NCBI GenBank assembly: GCA_020049495.1
Contig: JAIFKU010000066.1
Span: forward strand, 1-39,579
DNA from: Accumulibacter sp.
Lineage (GTDB): Bacteria > Pseudomonadota > Gammaproteobacteria > Burkholderiales > Rhodocyclaceae
DNA length: 39,579 nt
Direction of reading: 5' to 3'
The position numbers were made by a program, and so were the translations under genes. Below the pieces are notes generated by a model. That model was not told where the DNA came from. It searched no databases and was given only the letters and a program-made list of their open reading frames with translations. Of the stretch, positions 15,155-24,424 are shown piece by piece. Numbering within the stretch: the first letter of the stretch is position 1; the number at the start of each line of letters is the position of its first letter.

Positions 15155-16057
15155 ATGCTGAACTTCAAGCATTTGCATTACTTCGTCAGCGTCGCCCGCG
15201 AAGGCGGCATCATCCGGGCGGCCGAACGCCTACATCTGGCACCGCAGACGCTCTCCGGCCAGGTTTCCCAACTCGAGGAGCGGATTGGGGTGATGCTCTT
15301 CAACCGTACCGGGCGCCGGATGGAACTGACCGCGGCGGGAAAGCTGGCCTTGTCCTACGCCGAGGAAATCTTCCAGACCGGTGCGGAACTGGAGGAGATC
15401 CTGCGTCAGGGCGGCGAGGAGCCTTTCGTTACGTTTCGCGTTGGCATCTCCGATGTGGTACCCAAATTTGTCGCGCATCGGTTGCTTGCGCCGGTTCTCG
15501 ATCTGCCAGAGGCGGTGCGCCTGGTATGCCAGGAAGACCGGCTCGAACGCCTGCTGGCCGAGATGGCGATCCATCGAATCGATATGGTGCTGGCCGATCG
15601 TCCGATGCCGCCCGGAACGGAAATCAAGGGCTACAGTCATCCGTTGTGGGAATCGGCGGTTGCCATCATGGCTTCGCCAGAGCTCACCAGAAAACTCAAA
15701 GGCCGATTCCCAGAAAACCTGAATGGCGAGCCGTTACTGCTGCCCGGCAAGGACAGCGCCCTGCACGGCGCCCTGCCGCGATGGTTGGAGCGCCAAGGCG
15801 TCTGGATGCGGATCGTCGGGGAATTCGACGACAGCGCCCTGATGAAAGCTTTCGGTGAAGGCGGCGCCGGCGTGTTTCCCTCTGCCACCGCCAGCCTGCC
15901 CGATGTCGTTGCACACTACAAAGTCGAGCAGATCGGCGTGATCGATGAAATCCGTGAGCGGTACTTCCTCATTTCCCCGGAACGACGATTGACGCATCCG
16001 GCAGCACGCGTCGTCAGCGAACACGCCCGTGCTGGTCTGTTCGCTGCGCCAACCTGA
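15155..16057 (+). CDS. nhaR: LysR-family transcriptional activator, NhaR-like
   Basis: This 300-aa LysR regulator has a DNA-binding domain at residues 1-60 (FKHLHYFVSVAREGGIIRAA and PQTLSGQVSQLEERIG), similar to E. coli NhaR. The effector domain runs from about 90 to 295. NhaR activates sodium/proton antiport genes with Na+ and pH signals; here the neighbouring target is the divergent HPF-TerC-BI-1-DUF2062 operon, so the link to ion or pH stress is plausible. No nhaA gene is in the window. The gene name rests on sequence resemblance. Confidence 0.82.
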   Translation: MLNFKHLHYFVSVAREGGIIRAAERLHLAPQTLSGQVSQLEERIGVMLFNRTGRRMELTAAGKLALSYAEEIFQTGAELEEILRQGGEEPFVTFRVGISDVVPKFVAHRLLAPVLDLPEAVRLVCQEDRLERLLAEMAIHRIDMVLADRPMPPGTEIKGYSHPLWESAVAIMASPELTRKLKGRFPENLNGEPLLLPGKDSALHGALPRWLERQGVWMRIVGEFDDSALMKAFGEGGAGVFPSATASLPDVVAHYKVEQIGVIDEIRERYFLISPERRLTHPAARVVSEHARAGLFAAPT

Positions 16058-16308
16058 GCAATGGCGTCATAAACCTAAGCCGAAGTTGAAAGATGATGAA
16101 GCCTTCGCTGCCTGCGGGCATCGGACCCTGAGCGGTTTTTTTACCGGTCACTGTGTTTTTAATTTAAATAATCAATATCTTGCAGCGCTCTCCCAACAAC
16201 TGCAAGGTCTCACAAAGCTCAACAGCCGCCGCAAGACGATGCGCATCCGCTTCCTCAAGCCTTGCGGTAGTATCTGCATGAAATCATTTTCCCGAATCGA
16301 GAAAACGA

Positions 16309-18158
16309 GTGATTCGCTTTCTTCGCCGCTATTGGCCGTCAACCCTGCGCATGCAGCTGATGCTGATCCTGCTGCCGGTGGTCGGCCTGCCGATCATTGC
16401 CACCGGCTATGTCCTCAAGTTGCGTGGACACGAGGCCATCGTCGAGGAAAAAAGAGTCCACCTGCAAGGAATTACCGTTCTGCTCGCCCAGCATCTGCAG
16501 GATCGTGGCGGATATAAGAGCCTGCTGGTCGATTATGCCGGTGCCGACGACGACCGTCAGGGGCAGATCCGTTTTCTCAACAGCCGCCTGCGCGTCTATA
16601 CCGACCAGGTGGCCCAGGCTTTTCCAGAGGTCGGGGTCGGATATTTCCATCTTGGCCTCAACGCCATCATTACCTACGGCCCCAGCGCGCAATACGACAG
16701 AACGGTGGGCATGACCATTCCCGCCGATCATCCGGGCTGGAAAGTCATGAGCAGCGGCACGGCGAAGACGGTCAGCGGCGGTCAGGTGCGCGGCAACATC
16801 ATGAACGCCATGCTGCCAATCCGGGAAGACGAGCGCGTGGTCGGCTACATCTGGGCCAACGAGTTCGTCGATGCCATCGACCAGCAGGCCGGGGCCATGC
16901 GTCTGGCCGTTCATACAATGACCTTGGTCGGCTTCGGTCTCTCGCTCGCGGTGGTCCTTTTCGTCATCGCGCAACTGACCAGCGGCATGGAGAAGATCAA
17001 GCAGGGACTGCTGCGCCTGCGTTTCGATCTGCGTGAACCGATTCCGCCGATCAAGGGCGAAATCGGTGAAATCGTCGAAGCGATCAATGGCCTGGCCCAG
17101 GCGTTGCTCGAAACCCGATCGATGCATCACAACATTCTGGACAGCCTGTCGGATGCCGTGATTACGGTCGACTCCGGAAACAAGGTGTCCTACATCAACC
17201 CGGCCGGTTGCGAACTGTTTCAGTGCCAGGCCAGCGAAGTGGTCGGCAAGCCCTATCTGACCCTGTTCCGGACCGAAGCCAACTTTTCCAGTTATCTGAT
17301 TGATACCCTGCAAACCGGTCGCGAACATCGCGGCGTCGAACTCGATTATCCCCTGCCGCACCAGACCCCGCATATTCTGGCCAGCAGCAGCCTGCTCTAC
17401 GATGGCCGCGGGCATCAACTGGGCGTCGTGGCGGTGATTCGCGATATGAGTGAGACCTTCTCGCTGCGCCAGCAGGTGGCGCGTGCCGACCGGTTGGCCG
17501 CCATCGGTGAAGTGGCTGCCGGCATTGCCCATGAACTGCGCACCCCGCTGACGTCCATCCGCGGTTTCGTTCAGTACCTGCAGGGTTCGACCGACCCCAA
17601 GGAATGGCAGGAATACGGCGACATCATCATCCGCGAGGTCGATGGCCTGAATCGCATCGTCTCCGAGCTGCTCGATCTGGTCCGTTCGCAACCGCTGAAT
17701 ACCGCACCGACCGACATCAACCGGCTGATCGAGGAAACCCTGCTGCTGGCGCGCGACAGCGCCAGCAATTCCCGCATTGCCTTCGTTCTGGCTCTGGCCG
17801 ACCAACTGCCACAGGTCGAGGTCGATCGGGGACAGATCAAGCAGGTCTTGCTCAACATTATCGTCAATGCCATCCAGTCCATCAGCGGGCTGGGCGAGAT
17901 CCGCATTGTCACGGCGGCACACGCTGAGCGTGGTGTCAGTCTTTGTATCAGTGACAACGGCTGCGGCATCCCGACCGCCGTTCGCGACCGGATTTTCGAT
18001 CCCTTCTTCTCGACCAAGCCGACCGGAACCGGACTGGGCATGGCAATTGCTCGGCGCATTATCGAGAGCCATCACGGCCGAATTGAATTCGAGAGCGTTG
18101 AGGGTCAGGGCACTGCGGTGACTTTGACCCTGCGTGCCTATCCGGAAGAGAAAACAGC

Positions 18159-18162
<4 letters not shown>
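16309..18162 (+). CDS. atoS: AtoS-like sensor histidine kinase
   Basis: This 617-aa membrane kinase has one helix at about residues 14-36, a periplasmic domain (about 37-200), a second helix (about 200-222), a HAMP-like linker, a PAS domain (about 270-385) and a HisKA segment with H408 in AHELRTPLTSIRGF. An ATPase domain follows with NIIVNAIQSI (N box), DNGCGIP and TGTGLGMAI. The start GTG 16309 has a weak ribosome site; ATG 16354 would lose the N-terminal basic residues only. Its stop overlaps the next start (ATGA). Ligand is inferred from neighbours to be acetoacetate or a short-chain fatty acid. Confidence 0.85.
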
Positions 18163-19562
<1,400 letters not shown>

Positions 19563-19648
19563 AATTGCGCACCTGTTGTCCGGATTTTCATTGTTCCTCG
19601 ATTCCCCATGCTCGATTTGAACACGATTGATACAGCGAGAAGATGTTT

Positions 19649-19758
19649 GAAGTCCGCTCGCCCTGAGCTTGTCCCCAAGGGGGATTTGAGCCCAAGGCCC
19701 CATTGCCTTCGGGGCATCGAAGGGTGGGCGGACTTCGACAGGCTCAGTCCGAACGGTG
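19649..19758. repeat. Dispersed inverted-repeat element GAAGTCCGC/GCGGACTTC
   Basis: Perfect 9-bp inverted repeats GAAGTCCGC (19649-19657) and GCGGACTTC (19728-19736) flank a GC-rich core that itself contains CCCAAGG/CCTTCGGGG pairs. The right side continues GACAGGCTCAGTCCGAACGG, a sequence pattern typical of dispersed intergenic repeats in many proteobacteria. It could fold in RNA and end the atoSC transcript. Confidence 0.6.
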
Positions 19759-19812
19759 TTGATACTTTTTAACTTCGGACCAATAAATAGCGTTTTCAGG
19801 CCTGTCCCGTGC

Positions 19813-19827
19813 AGGCACGCATCCTGC
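19813..19827 (+). promoter_or_regulatory. Sigma-54 (-24/-12) promoter upstream of atoD
   Basis: AGGCACGCATCCTGC has GG at 19814-19815 and GC at 19826-19827 with the required 10-nt spacing, and matches the sigma-54 consensus TGGCACG-N4-TTGC at 13 of 15 scored positions counting N as match. Transcription would start near 19839, about 30 nt before ATG 19871. An NtrC-type activator gene sits just upstream. Confidence 0.72.
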
Positions 19828-19870
19828 GTACGCTCTCCACGATTGCATTACATTACAAGGAGCAATACAC

Positions 19871-20536
19871 ATGAGTACCCCCTGCAAGCGGATCAGCTAC
19901 GCTGAATTGCGATCGCGATTCAAAGACGGCATGAGCATTCTTTTCGGCGGTTTCATGGCCGTCGGAACACCCGATGGCATCGTCCGCGATCTGCTCGATT
20001 CGGGCGTCAAGGATCTGACCATCATCGGCAACGACACGGCTACTCCCGATAGCGGTATCGGCATTCTGATCGCCAACCGGCGTGTCCGGAAAGTCATTTC
20101 CTCGCACATCGGCACCAATCCGGAAACCGGTCGCCAGATGATTGCCGGCGAAATTGAAGTCGAACTGGTGCCACAGGGCACGCTGGCCGAACGCATCCGC
20201 TGCGGTGGGGCTGGCCTGGGAGGTGTCCTGACCCCGACCGGTGTCGGTACCATCGTCGAGGAAGGCAAGACCAAACTCAGTTTCGATGGCATCGAGTATC
20301 TGGTCGAACGACCGATTCGTGCTGACATGGCCATTCTCAAGGCCTACCGCGCCGATGAAAAGGGCAACCTGACCTACCAGCGCGCGGCGCGCAATTTCAA
20401 TCCGCTGATGGCACTGGCTGCCGACTACGTCGTCGCCGAAACCGACGAAATCGTGAACGCCGGGGACATCGATCCGGAACTGGTCATGACCCCGGGCATT
20501 CTGGTCAATGCCCTCATCCTTTGCGGGGAGAAATGA
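19871..20536 (+). CDS. atoD: CoA-transferase subunit A (AtoD/ScoA-like)
   Basis: This 221-aa alpha subunit of a family I CoA-transferase has [19 protein letters not shown] at the N-terminus and the [20 protein letters not shown] motif, in which CoA-transferase A subunits share the LTPTGVGT loop. It ends in a strand with [20 protein letters not shown]. With subunit B it moves CoA between acyl-CoA and acetoacetate or acetate. GAGCAATACAC precedes the ATG; AAGGAG lies 8 nt ahead. A sigma-54 promoter precedes it. The exact acid substrate is unknown. Confidence 0.92.
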   Translation: MSTPCKRISYAELRSRFKDGMSILFGGFMAVGTPDGIVRDLLDSGVKDLTIIGNDTATPDSGIGILIANRRVRKVISSHIGTNPETGRQMIAGEIEVELVPQGTLAERIRCGGAGLGGVLTPTGVGTIVEEGKTKLSFDGIEYLVERPIRADMAILKAYRADEKGNLTYQRAARNFNPLMALAADYVVAETDEIVNAGDIDPELVMTPGILVNALILCGEK

Positions 20537-20537
20537 A

Positions 20538-21191
20538 ATGGATGCCAAGAATCTGATTGCCTGTCGTGTGGCTCAGGAGATGAAGAACGGCGACGTGGTC
20601 AACCTCGGGATCGGCCTGCCTACGCTGATTCCGGACTATCTGCCGGAAGACGTGCACATCACCCTGCAATCCGAAAACGGCTTTCTCGGCCTCGGTCCGC
20701 TGCTCGGCGAACCCATCCCCAATCTGGTCAATGCCGGGGGCAAACCCTGCGGCATGGTACCGGGAACCGCCTTCTTCGACAGCGCCATGTCGTTTGCCAT
20801 CATTCGCGGCGGTCACGTCGATGTGACGGTGCTTGGCGGCTTGCAGGTCGATCAGGAAGGCAACCTGGCCAACTGGATGGTGCCCGGCAAGATGGTACCC
20901 GGCATGGGCGGTGCCATGGATCTGGTTACCGGCGCCAAGAACGTCATCGTCGCCATGGAACACGCCACCAAAGATGGTGGCGCCAAGATTCTCAAGCGTT
21001 GCAGCCTGCCGCTGACGGCCGCGCGAAAGGTGCGTTCCATCGTGACCGAATTGGCCGTATTCCGCTTCATTGATGGCCAACTGGTGCTTGCCGAGATCGC
21101 GCCGGGCGTGACGCTGGAGGACATCCGCGCCAGGACCGAAGCCGAGTTCGTCGTCAGTCCGCAGTGTTGTGAAATGAAGTTGCCCAAATGA
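20538..21191 (+). CDS. atoA: CoA-transferase subunit B (AtoA/ScoB-like)
   Basis: This 217-aa beta subunit has the active-site glutamate in LQSENGFLGLGP, the motif used to form the CoA thioester with enzyme. GDVVNLGIGLPTLIPDY and GGHVDVTVLGGLQVDQEGNL are also family-typical. The start is ATG 20538 with GGGGAG about 7 nt upstream, 1 nt after the atoD stop, so the two subunits are coupled. The longer frame from 20508 overlaps atoD and was rejected. Confidence 0.93.
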   Translation: MDAKNLIACRVAQEMKNGDVVNLGIGLPTLIPDYLPEDVHITLQSENGFLGLGPLLGEPIPNLVNAGGKPCGMVPGTAFFDSAMSFAIIRGGHVDVTVLGGLQVDQEGNLANWMVPGKMVPGMGGAMDLVTGAKNVIVAMEHATKDGGAKILKRCSLPLTAARKVRSIVTELAVFRFIDGQLVLAEIAPGVTLEDIRARTEAEFVVSPQCCEMKLPK

Positions 21192-21278
21192 ACCCAACAA
21201 TAAGCGAGGAGAGCACCTCGCCAGGCATCGTCTGAAGTACTACGAGTTATTTCCCCAACGTTGTCAAGGAGCGTCAAC

Positions 21279-22694
21279 ATGAACCAGGAAACAAGACCGA
21301 AAAATGATGAGAATGAAGAAGGTTTGTTGCAGCGCATGGGTGTCTCGCTGGCCAACTGGAGCGAGAAGTGGTTCCCCGATGCCTACGTGTTCGCGGCCAT
21401 TGCCGTGCTCATCGTCTGTGTCGCTGCGCTGGCCATGGGCCGCAGCCCGTCACAGGTTTCCGTCGACTTCGGCAAGTCGTTCTGGAACCTGATCCCGTTC
21501 ACCATGCAGATGGCCTTCGTGGTAATCGGTGGCTATATCGTTGCCGTCTCGCCACCGGTGCGCAGGGTTATTGACGTCCTGGCGCGTTTTCCGAAGACGC
21601 CGAAGGTGGCCGTTGCTTATGTTGCTTTCGTGGCGATGATCGCCTCGCTGCTGAGCTGGGGCTTCAGCCTGATCTTTGCCGGTATCCTGATGCGCGAAGT
21701 GAGCAAGCGAGTTGATGGCGTCGATTTCCGCGCCATGGGCGCCGCCGGGTATCTCGGGCTGGGCAGTGTCTGGGCACTGGGCCTGTCGTCTTCGGCTGCC
21801 CTGCTGATGGCCACCAAAGGTTCGATTCCGCCGGCTCTGCTCAAGATCAGCGGCGTCATTCCTCTTGCCGATACCCTGTTTACCTGGCAGAACCTGGTGA
21901 TGATCATCGCCCTTCTCGTCCTCTCGGTGTGGATCTGCTACGCCTCGACGCCGACTGCCGACAAGGCGAAGACGGCCGAAATGGCCGGCATCGTCTACAA
22001 GGACAGCAAGGAGGACATCGGCACGCCGCAGACCCCGGGCGAAAAGCTCGAGTTCAGCCCGATCCTGACGCTGGTCATCGTCGCTCTCGGTCTGGTCTAT
22101 CTCTACGATGTGTTCAGTACCAAGGGCGGCCTCGCCGCGCTCGATCTCAATACCTACAACTTCATGTTCCTGATCGCCGGCATGCTGTTGCACTGGACGC
22201 CACGCTCGTTCCTGCGCGCGGCGGCGAAATCGGTGCCGATGACCGGCGGCGTGCTGTTGCAGTTCCCGCTCTACGCTGGCATTTTCGGCGTGCTGATGGC
22301 TTCGGGGCTGAATGAGGTGCTGGCCAAGTTCTTTGTCTCGATCTCGACACAGGACACGCTGCCGCTGGTTGGTGGCATCTATTCGGCTATTCTCGGTCTG
22401 TTCCTGCCCTCGGGTGGCGGCAAGTGGGTGGTCGAGGCGCCGTATCTGCTGCAAGCGGCTACCGAGTTGAAGGTCAATCTGGCGTGGATGGTGCAGGTCT
22501 ATAACGCGGCCGAAGCCCTGCCGAACTTCATCAACCCGTTCTGGATGCTGCCGCTGATGGGCCTGACCGGGGTCAAGGCGCGCGACCTGGCCGGGTATTC
22601 GACGCTGCAGTTGATCTTCCATACGCCGGTGGTGCTGTTCCTGCTCTGGCTGCTGGGCAAGACCATGCCTTACGTTCCGCCGGTACTTGGTTGA
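21279..22694 (+). CDS. atoE: Short-chain fatty acid transporter, AtoE family
   Basis: This 471-aa polytopic inner-membrane protein of the AtoE/TIGR00366 family starts MNQETRPKNDENEEGLLQRM with a hydrophilic head, then about 11 helices. Typical motifs are PFTMQMAFVVIGGYIVA, LLSWGFSLIFAGILMREV and LPSGGGKWVVEAPYLLQAA. The family imports acetoacetate or butyrate-type acids. AAGGAG (21265-21270) precedes ATG 21279. It follows atoA after 87 nt; no atoB thiolase follows, unlike the E. coli atoDAEB operon. Confidence 0.92.
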   Translation: MNQETRPKNDENEEGLLQRMGVSLANWSEKWFPDAYVFAAIAVLIVCVAALAMGRSPSQVSVDFGKSFWNLIPFTMQMAFVVIGGYIVAVSPPVRRVIDVLARFPKTPKVAVAYVAFVAMIASLLSWGFSLIFAGILMREVSKRVDGVDFRAMGAAGYLGLGSVWALGLSSSAALLMATKGSIPPALLKISGVIPLADTLFTWQNLVMIIALLVLSVWICYASTPTADKAKTAEMAGIVYKDSKEDIGTPQTPGEKLEFSPILTLVIVALGLVYLYDVFSTKGGLAALDLNTYNFMFLIAGMLLHWTPRSFLRAAAKSVPMTGGVLLQFPLYAGIFGVLMASGLNEVLAKFFVSISTQDTLPLVGGIYSAILGLFLPSGGGKWVVEAPYLLQAATELKVNLAWMVQVYNAAEALPNFINPFWMLPLMGLTGVKARDLAGYSTLQLIFHTPVVLFLLWLLGKTMPYVPPVLG

Positions 22695-22704
22695 TGCAGG
22701 TTAC

Positions 22705-22728
22705 GGGGCGGCCGTTTCCGGCTGCCCC
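22705..22728 (+). terminator. Hairpin downstream of atoE, terminator candidate
   Basis: GGGGCGGCCG-TTTC-CGGCTGCCCC forms a 10-bp stem with one G-U pair, 11 nt after the atoE stop. It is followed by GATTATTTAG rather than a strong T-run, so termination efficiency is uncertain. Position supports a role at the end of the ato operon. Confidence 0.6.
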
Positions 22729-22848
22729 GATTATTTAGTAGCTTCATTGGACAGGTAAAAAGCCGCTCGTGCTTCTACCGGCTCACCCTCAGAGCCGCAC
22801 CACGAATGGGTTTTTGAATATCACACGACAGGTGAACATCCTTTGCCC

Positions 22849-22883
22849 TGAGCCGCCCGCATGGCGGGCGGCTCAGCACTTTT
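22849..22883. terminator. Perfect 12-bp hairpin followed by TTTT
   Basis: TGAGCCGCCCGC and GCGGGCGGCTCA form a perfect 12-bp stem with the loop ATG. GCACTTTT follows. It looks like a bidirectional intrinsic terminator or a mobile palindromic repeat. It lies 120 nt past the first hairpin, with no gene in between. Confidence 0.55.
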
Positions 22884-23118
22884 CCCCGCAATCCTGCAAC
22901 TGCGGTTTCTGGCATGATCAACAGCGCTTGTGCGATATACGAGCTGCCGGCCAAAGAACAGTTCCGTGATAGAACAACAAGTGATCGCAGCAGCTATAAT
23001 TCCACTTTTCCTCATCTCCGAGCCGTTCATGCCGCTATAGAAAACTTCCGGATCGGCATGAACTTGTCCGCGATCCTGAGCCTGTCAATTCAATCACGCC
23101 ATTTCCGAGGTTCCAAAC

Positions 23119-23895
23119 ATGCATTTGCCAACTACCGAACTTTTTAACCTGCATGGCCGTCGTGTCCTGATTACCGGTTCCACTCAGGGAATCGGCCTGG
23201 CGCTGGCTTACGGCCTGGCCGGTGCCGGTGCCAGCATCGTGCTCAATGGCCGCAGCGAAGCGCGCGTCAAGGCCGCTGCTGAAAAAATGATCGTCGATGG
23301 CTTCAAAGCGGAATATGCGGTGTTCGATGTGACCCAGCAGGCGGCAGTGATCGAAGGCGTTGCCCGCATCGAGAAGGAATACGGGGCCATCGACGTTCTG
23401 GTCAATAACGCCGGAATCCAGCGCCGGGCGCCCCTGGAGGATTTTCAGAGCGAAAACTGGGATGCCATCGTCACGGCCAATCTGACCAGCGTTTTCTATG
23501 TTTCCCAGGCGGTCGCCAGACACATGATCCCGCGCAAGAAGGGCAAGATCATCAATATCTGTTCGGTACAGAGCCTGTTGGGGAGACCGACCATCGCTCC
23601 CTATACCGCGACCAAGGGAGCGGTGACGATGTTCACCAAGGGCATGTGCGCTGACTGGGCAAAGTACGGTATTCAGGCTAATGGTCTGGCGCCCGGCTAT
23701 TTTGCCACCGAGATGAACAAGGCCCTGGTTGAAAATGAGGAATTTTCCGCCTGGCTGTGCAAACGGACACCGGCCGGTCGCTGGGGTCAGGTCGAGGAGT
23801 TGAACGGTGCTGCGATTTTCCTCGCCTCCGATGCGTCAAACTTCATCAATGGTCAGACACTTTATGTCGATGGCGGCATAACCAGTACCGTCTGA
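23119..23895 (+). CDS. Gluconate 5-dehydrogenase-like SDR
   Basis: This 258-aa classical short-chain dehydrogenase has the cofactor motif TGSTQGIG (19-26), NNAG (96-99) and a catalytic set S149, Y162, K166. NNAGIQRRAPLEDF, NICSVQSLLGR and the WLCKRTPAGRWGQVEEL segment closely resemble IdnO/gluconate 5-dehydrogenase, which interconverts gluconate and 5-ketogluconate with NAD(P). Other sugar-acid oxidoreductases of this branch are possible. The membrane-protein gene of the radical SAM cassette begins 47 nt later, so read-through into it is possible. Confidence 0.87.
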   Translation: MHLPTTELFNLHGRRVLITGSTQGIGLALAYGLAGAGASIVLNGRSEARVKAAAEKMIVDGFKAEYAVFDVTQQAAVIEGVARIEKEYGAIDVLVNNAGIQRRAPLEDFQSENWDAIVTANLTSVFYVSQAVARHMIPRKKGKIINICSVQSLLGRPTIAPYTATKGAVTMFTKGMCADWAKYGIQANGLAPGYFATEMNKALVENEEFSAWLCKRTPAGRWGQVEELNGAAIFLASDASNFINGQTLYVDGGITSTV

Positions 23896-23942
23896 AGCGT
23901 ATAGCAGTGGCTTGAACCGGCTTGCATGAACGGGAGCGGAGC

Positions 23943-24416
23943 ATGGATCGGAATCAACCCCAACTGGCGGTCTTCAAGTACAAGCATGGTGACCGGGTCA
24001 GCCTCTCGGGCAAGCGCAAGCTGTTCTTTATCGCCAGTCTGGTGCTTGCTCTGGCTCTGGCCAAACTGCTCTTCCCCTTTGGCCTACTGGCCCTGATCAT
24101 TCCTCTGCTTGCTTTCTTCGGCGGGGCGAAGACGCTGAATATCGGGCCGCGCTATCTGGTCTGCGGCGGGCAAATTGTCTATTACGCCAACGTGACTCAC
24201 CTTCAGCTCTCCGAAGCGGAAGGCATACTGAGCCTGCAGACCTCGGGCGGAAAATCCTTCGCCATTGAGCGCGAGAAATTTCCGACCAATGCACGCAAGG
24301 CGAACAAGGTTGCCGCGAACAAGGCGGCGAAGTTCAACAAGGTGACGGCAAAAATAATCGACAAGGTACGCCGCGCTTCGCCGGTACCAGCCGGTGTTCC
24401 CGGGACTGCGGCCTGA
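23943..24416 (+). CDS. Small membrane protein of the radical SAM cassette
   Basis: This 157-aa protein begins MDRNQPQLAVFKYKHGDRVS and has two closely spaced hydrophobic segments (about residues 27-45 and 46-62), followed by a beta-rich stretch (LNIGPRYLVCGGQIVYYANV, LSEAEGILSLQTSGGKSFAI) and a basic, Ala/Lys-rich helix (NARKANKVAANKAAKFNKVT). The beta part could be a PH-like membrane-associated domain; that is my inference. I do not recognise a named family. It ends 8 nt before the radical SAM start, so the two are almost certainly co-transcribed. Function unknown. Confidence 0.75.
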   Translation: MDRNQPQLAVFKYKHGDRVSLSGKRKLFFIASLVLALALAKLLFPFGLLALIIPLLAFFGGAKTLNIGPRYLVCGGQIVYYANVTHLQLSEAEGILSLQTSGGKSFAIEREKFPTNARKANKVAANKAAKFNKVTAKIIDKVRRASPVPAGVPGTAA

Positions 24417-24424
24417 AGCACATC

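Larger units (their letters stand above)
19563..19870. other. Intergenic region atoC-atoD: repeat element plus sigma-54 promoter
   Basis: This 308-bp gap holds a dispersed inverted-repeat element (19649-19758) and a sigma-54 promoter (19813-19827), both listed separately. No gene is seen. The region between them (19759-19812) should contain the activator site; I saw no convincing dyad there. Confidence 0.55.
22695..23118. other. Intergenic region between atoE and the SDR gene
   Basis: This 424-bp stretch holds two strong hairpins (22705-22728 and 22849-22875, listed separately) and the promoter of the SDR gene. Short frames across it show no family resemblance. The area from 22900 to 23118 is AT-richer and likely carries the SDR promoter. 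Confidence 0.55.

Noticed and set aside
16058..16308. T-rich stretch near 16135 as a terminator for the NhaR-like gene
   Set aside because: A T-run is present but I could not pair a stable stem directly before it.
16339..18075. 578-aa minus-strand frame
   Set aside because: Antisense of the AtoS-like kinase, produced by high GC codon bias.
21450..22622. 390-aa minus-strand frame
   Set aside because: Antisense of atoE; strongly hydrophilic mirror of a membrane protein.
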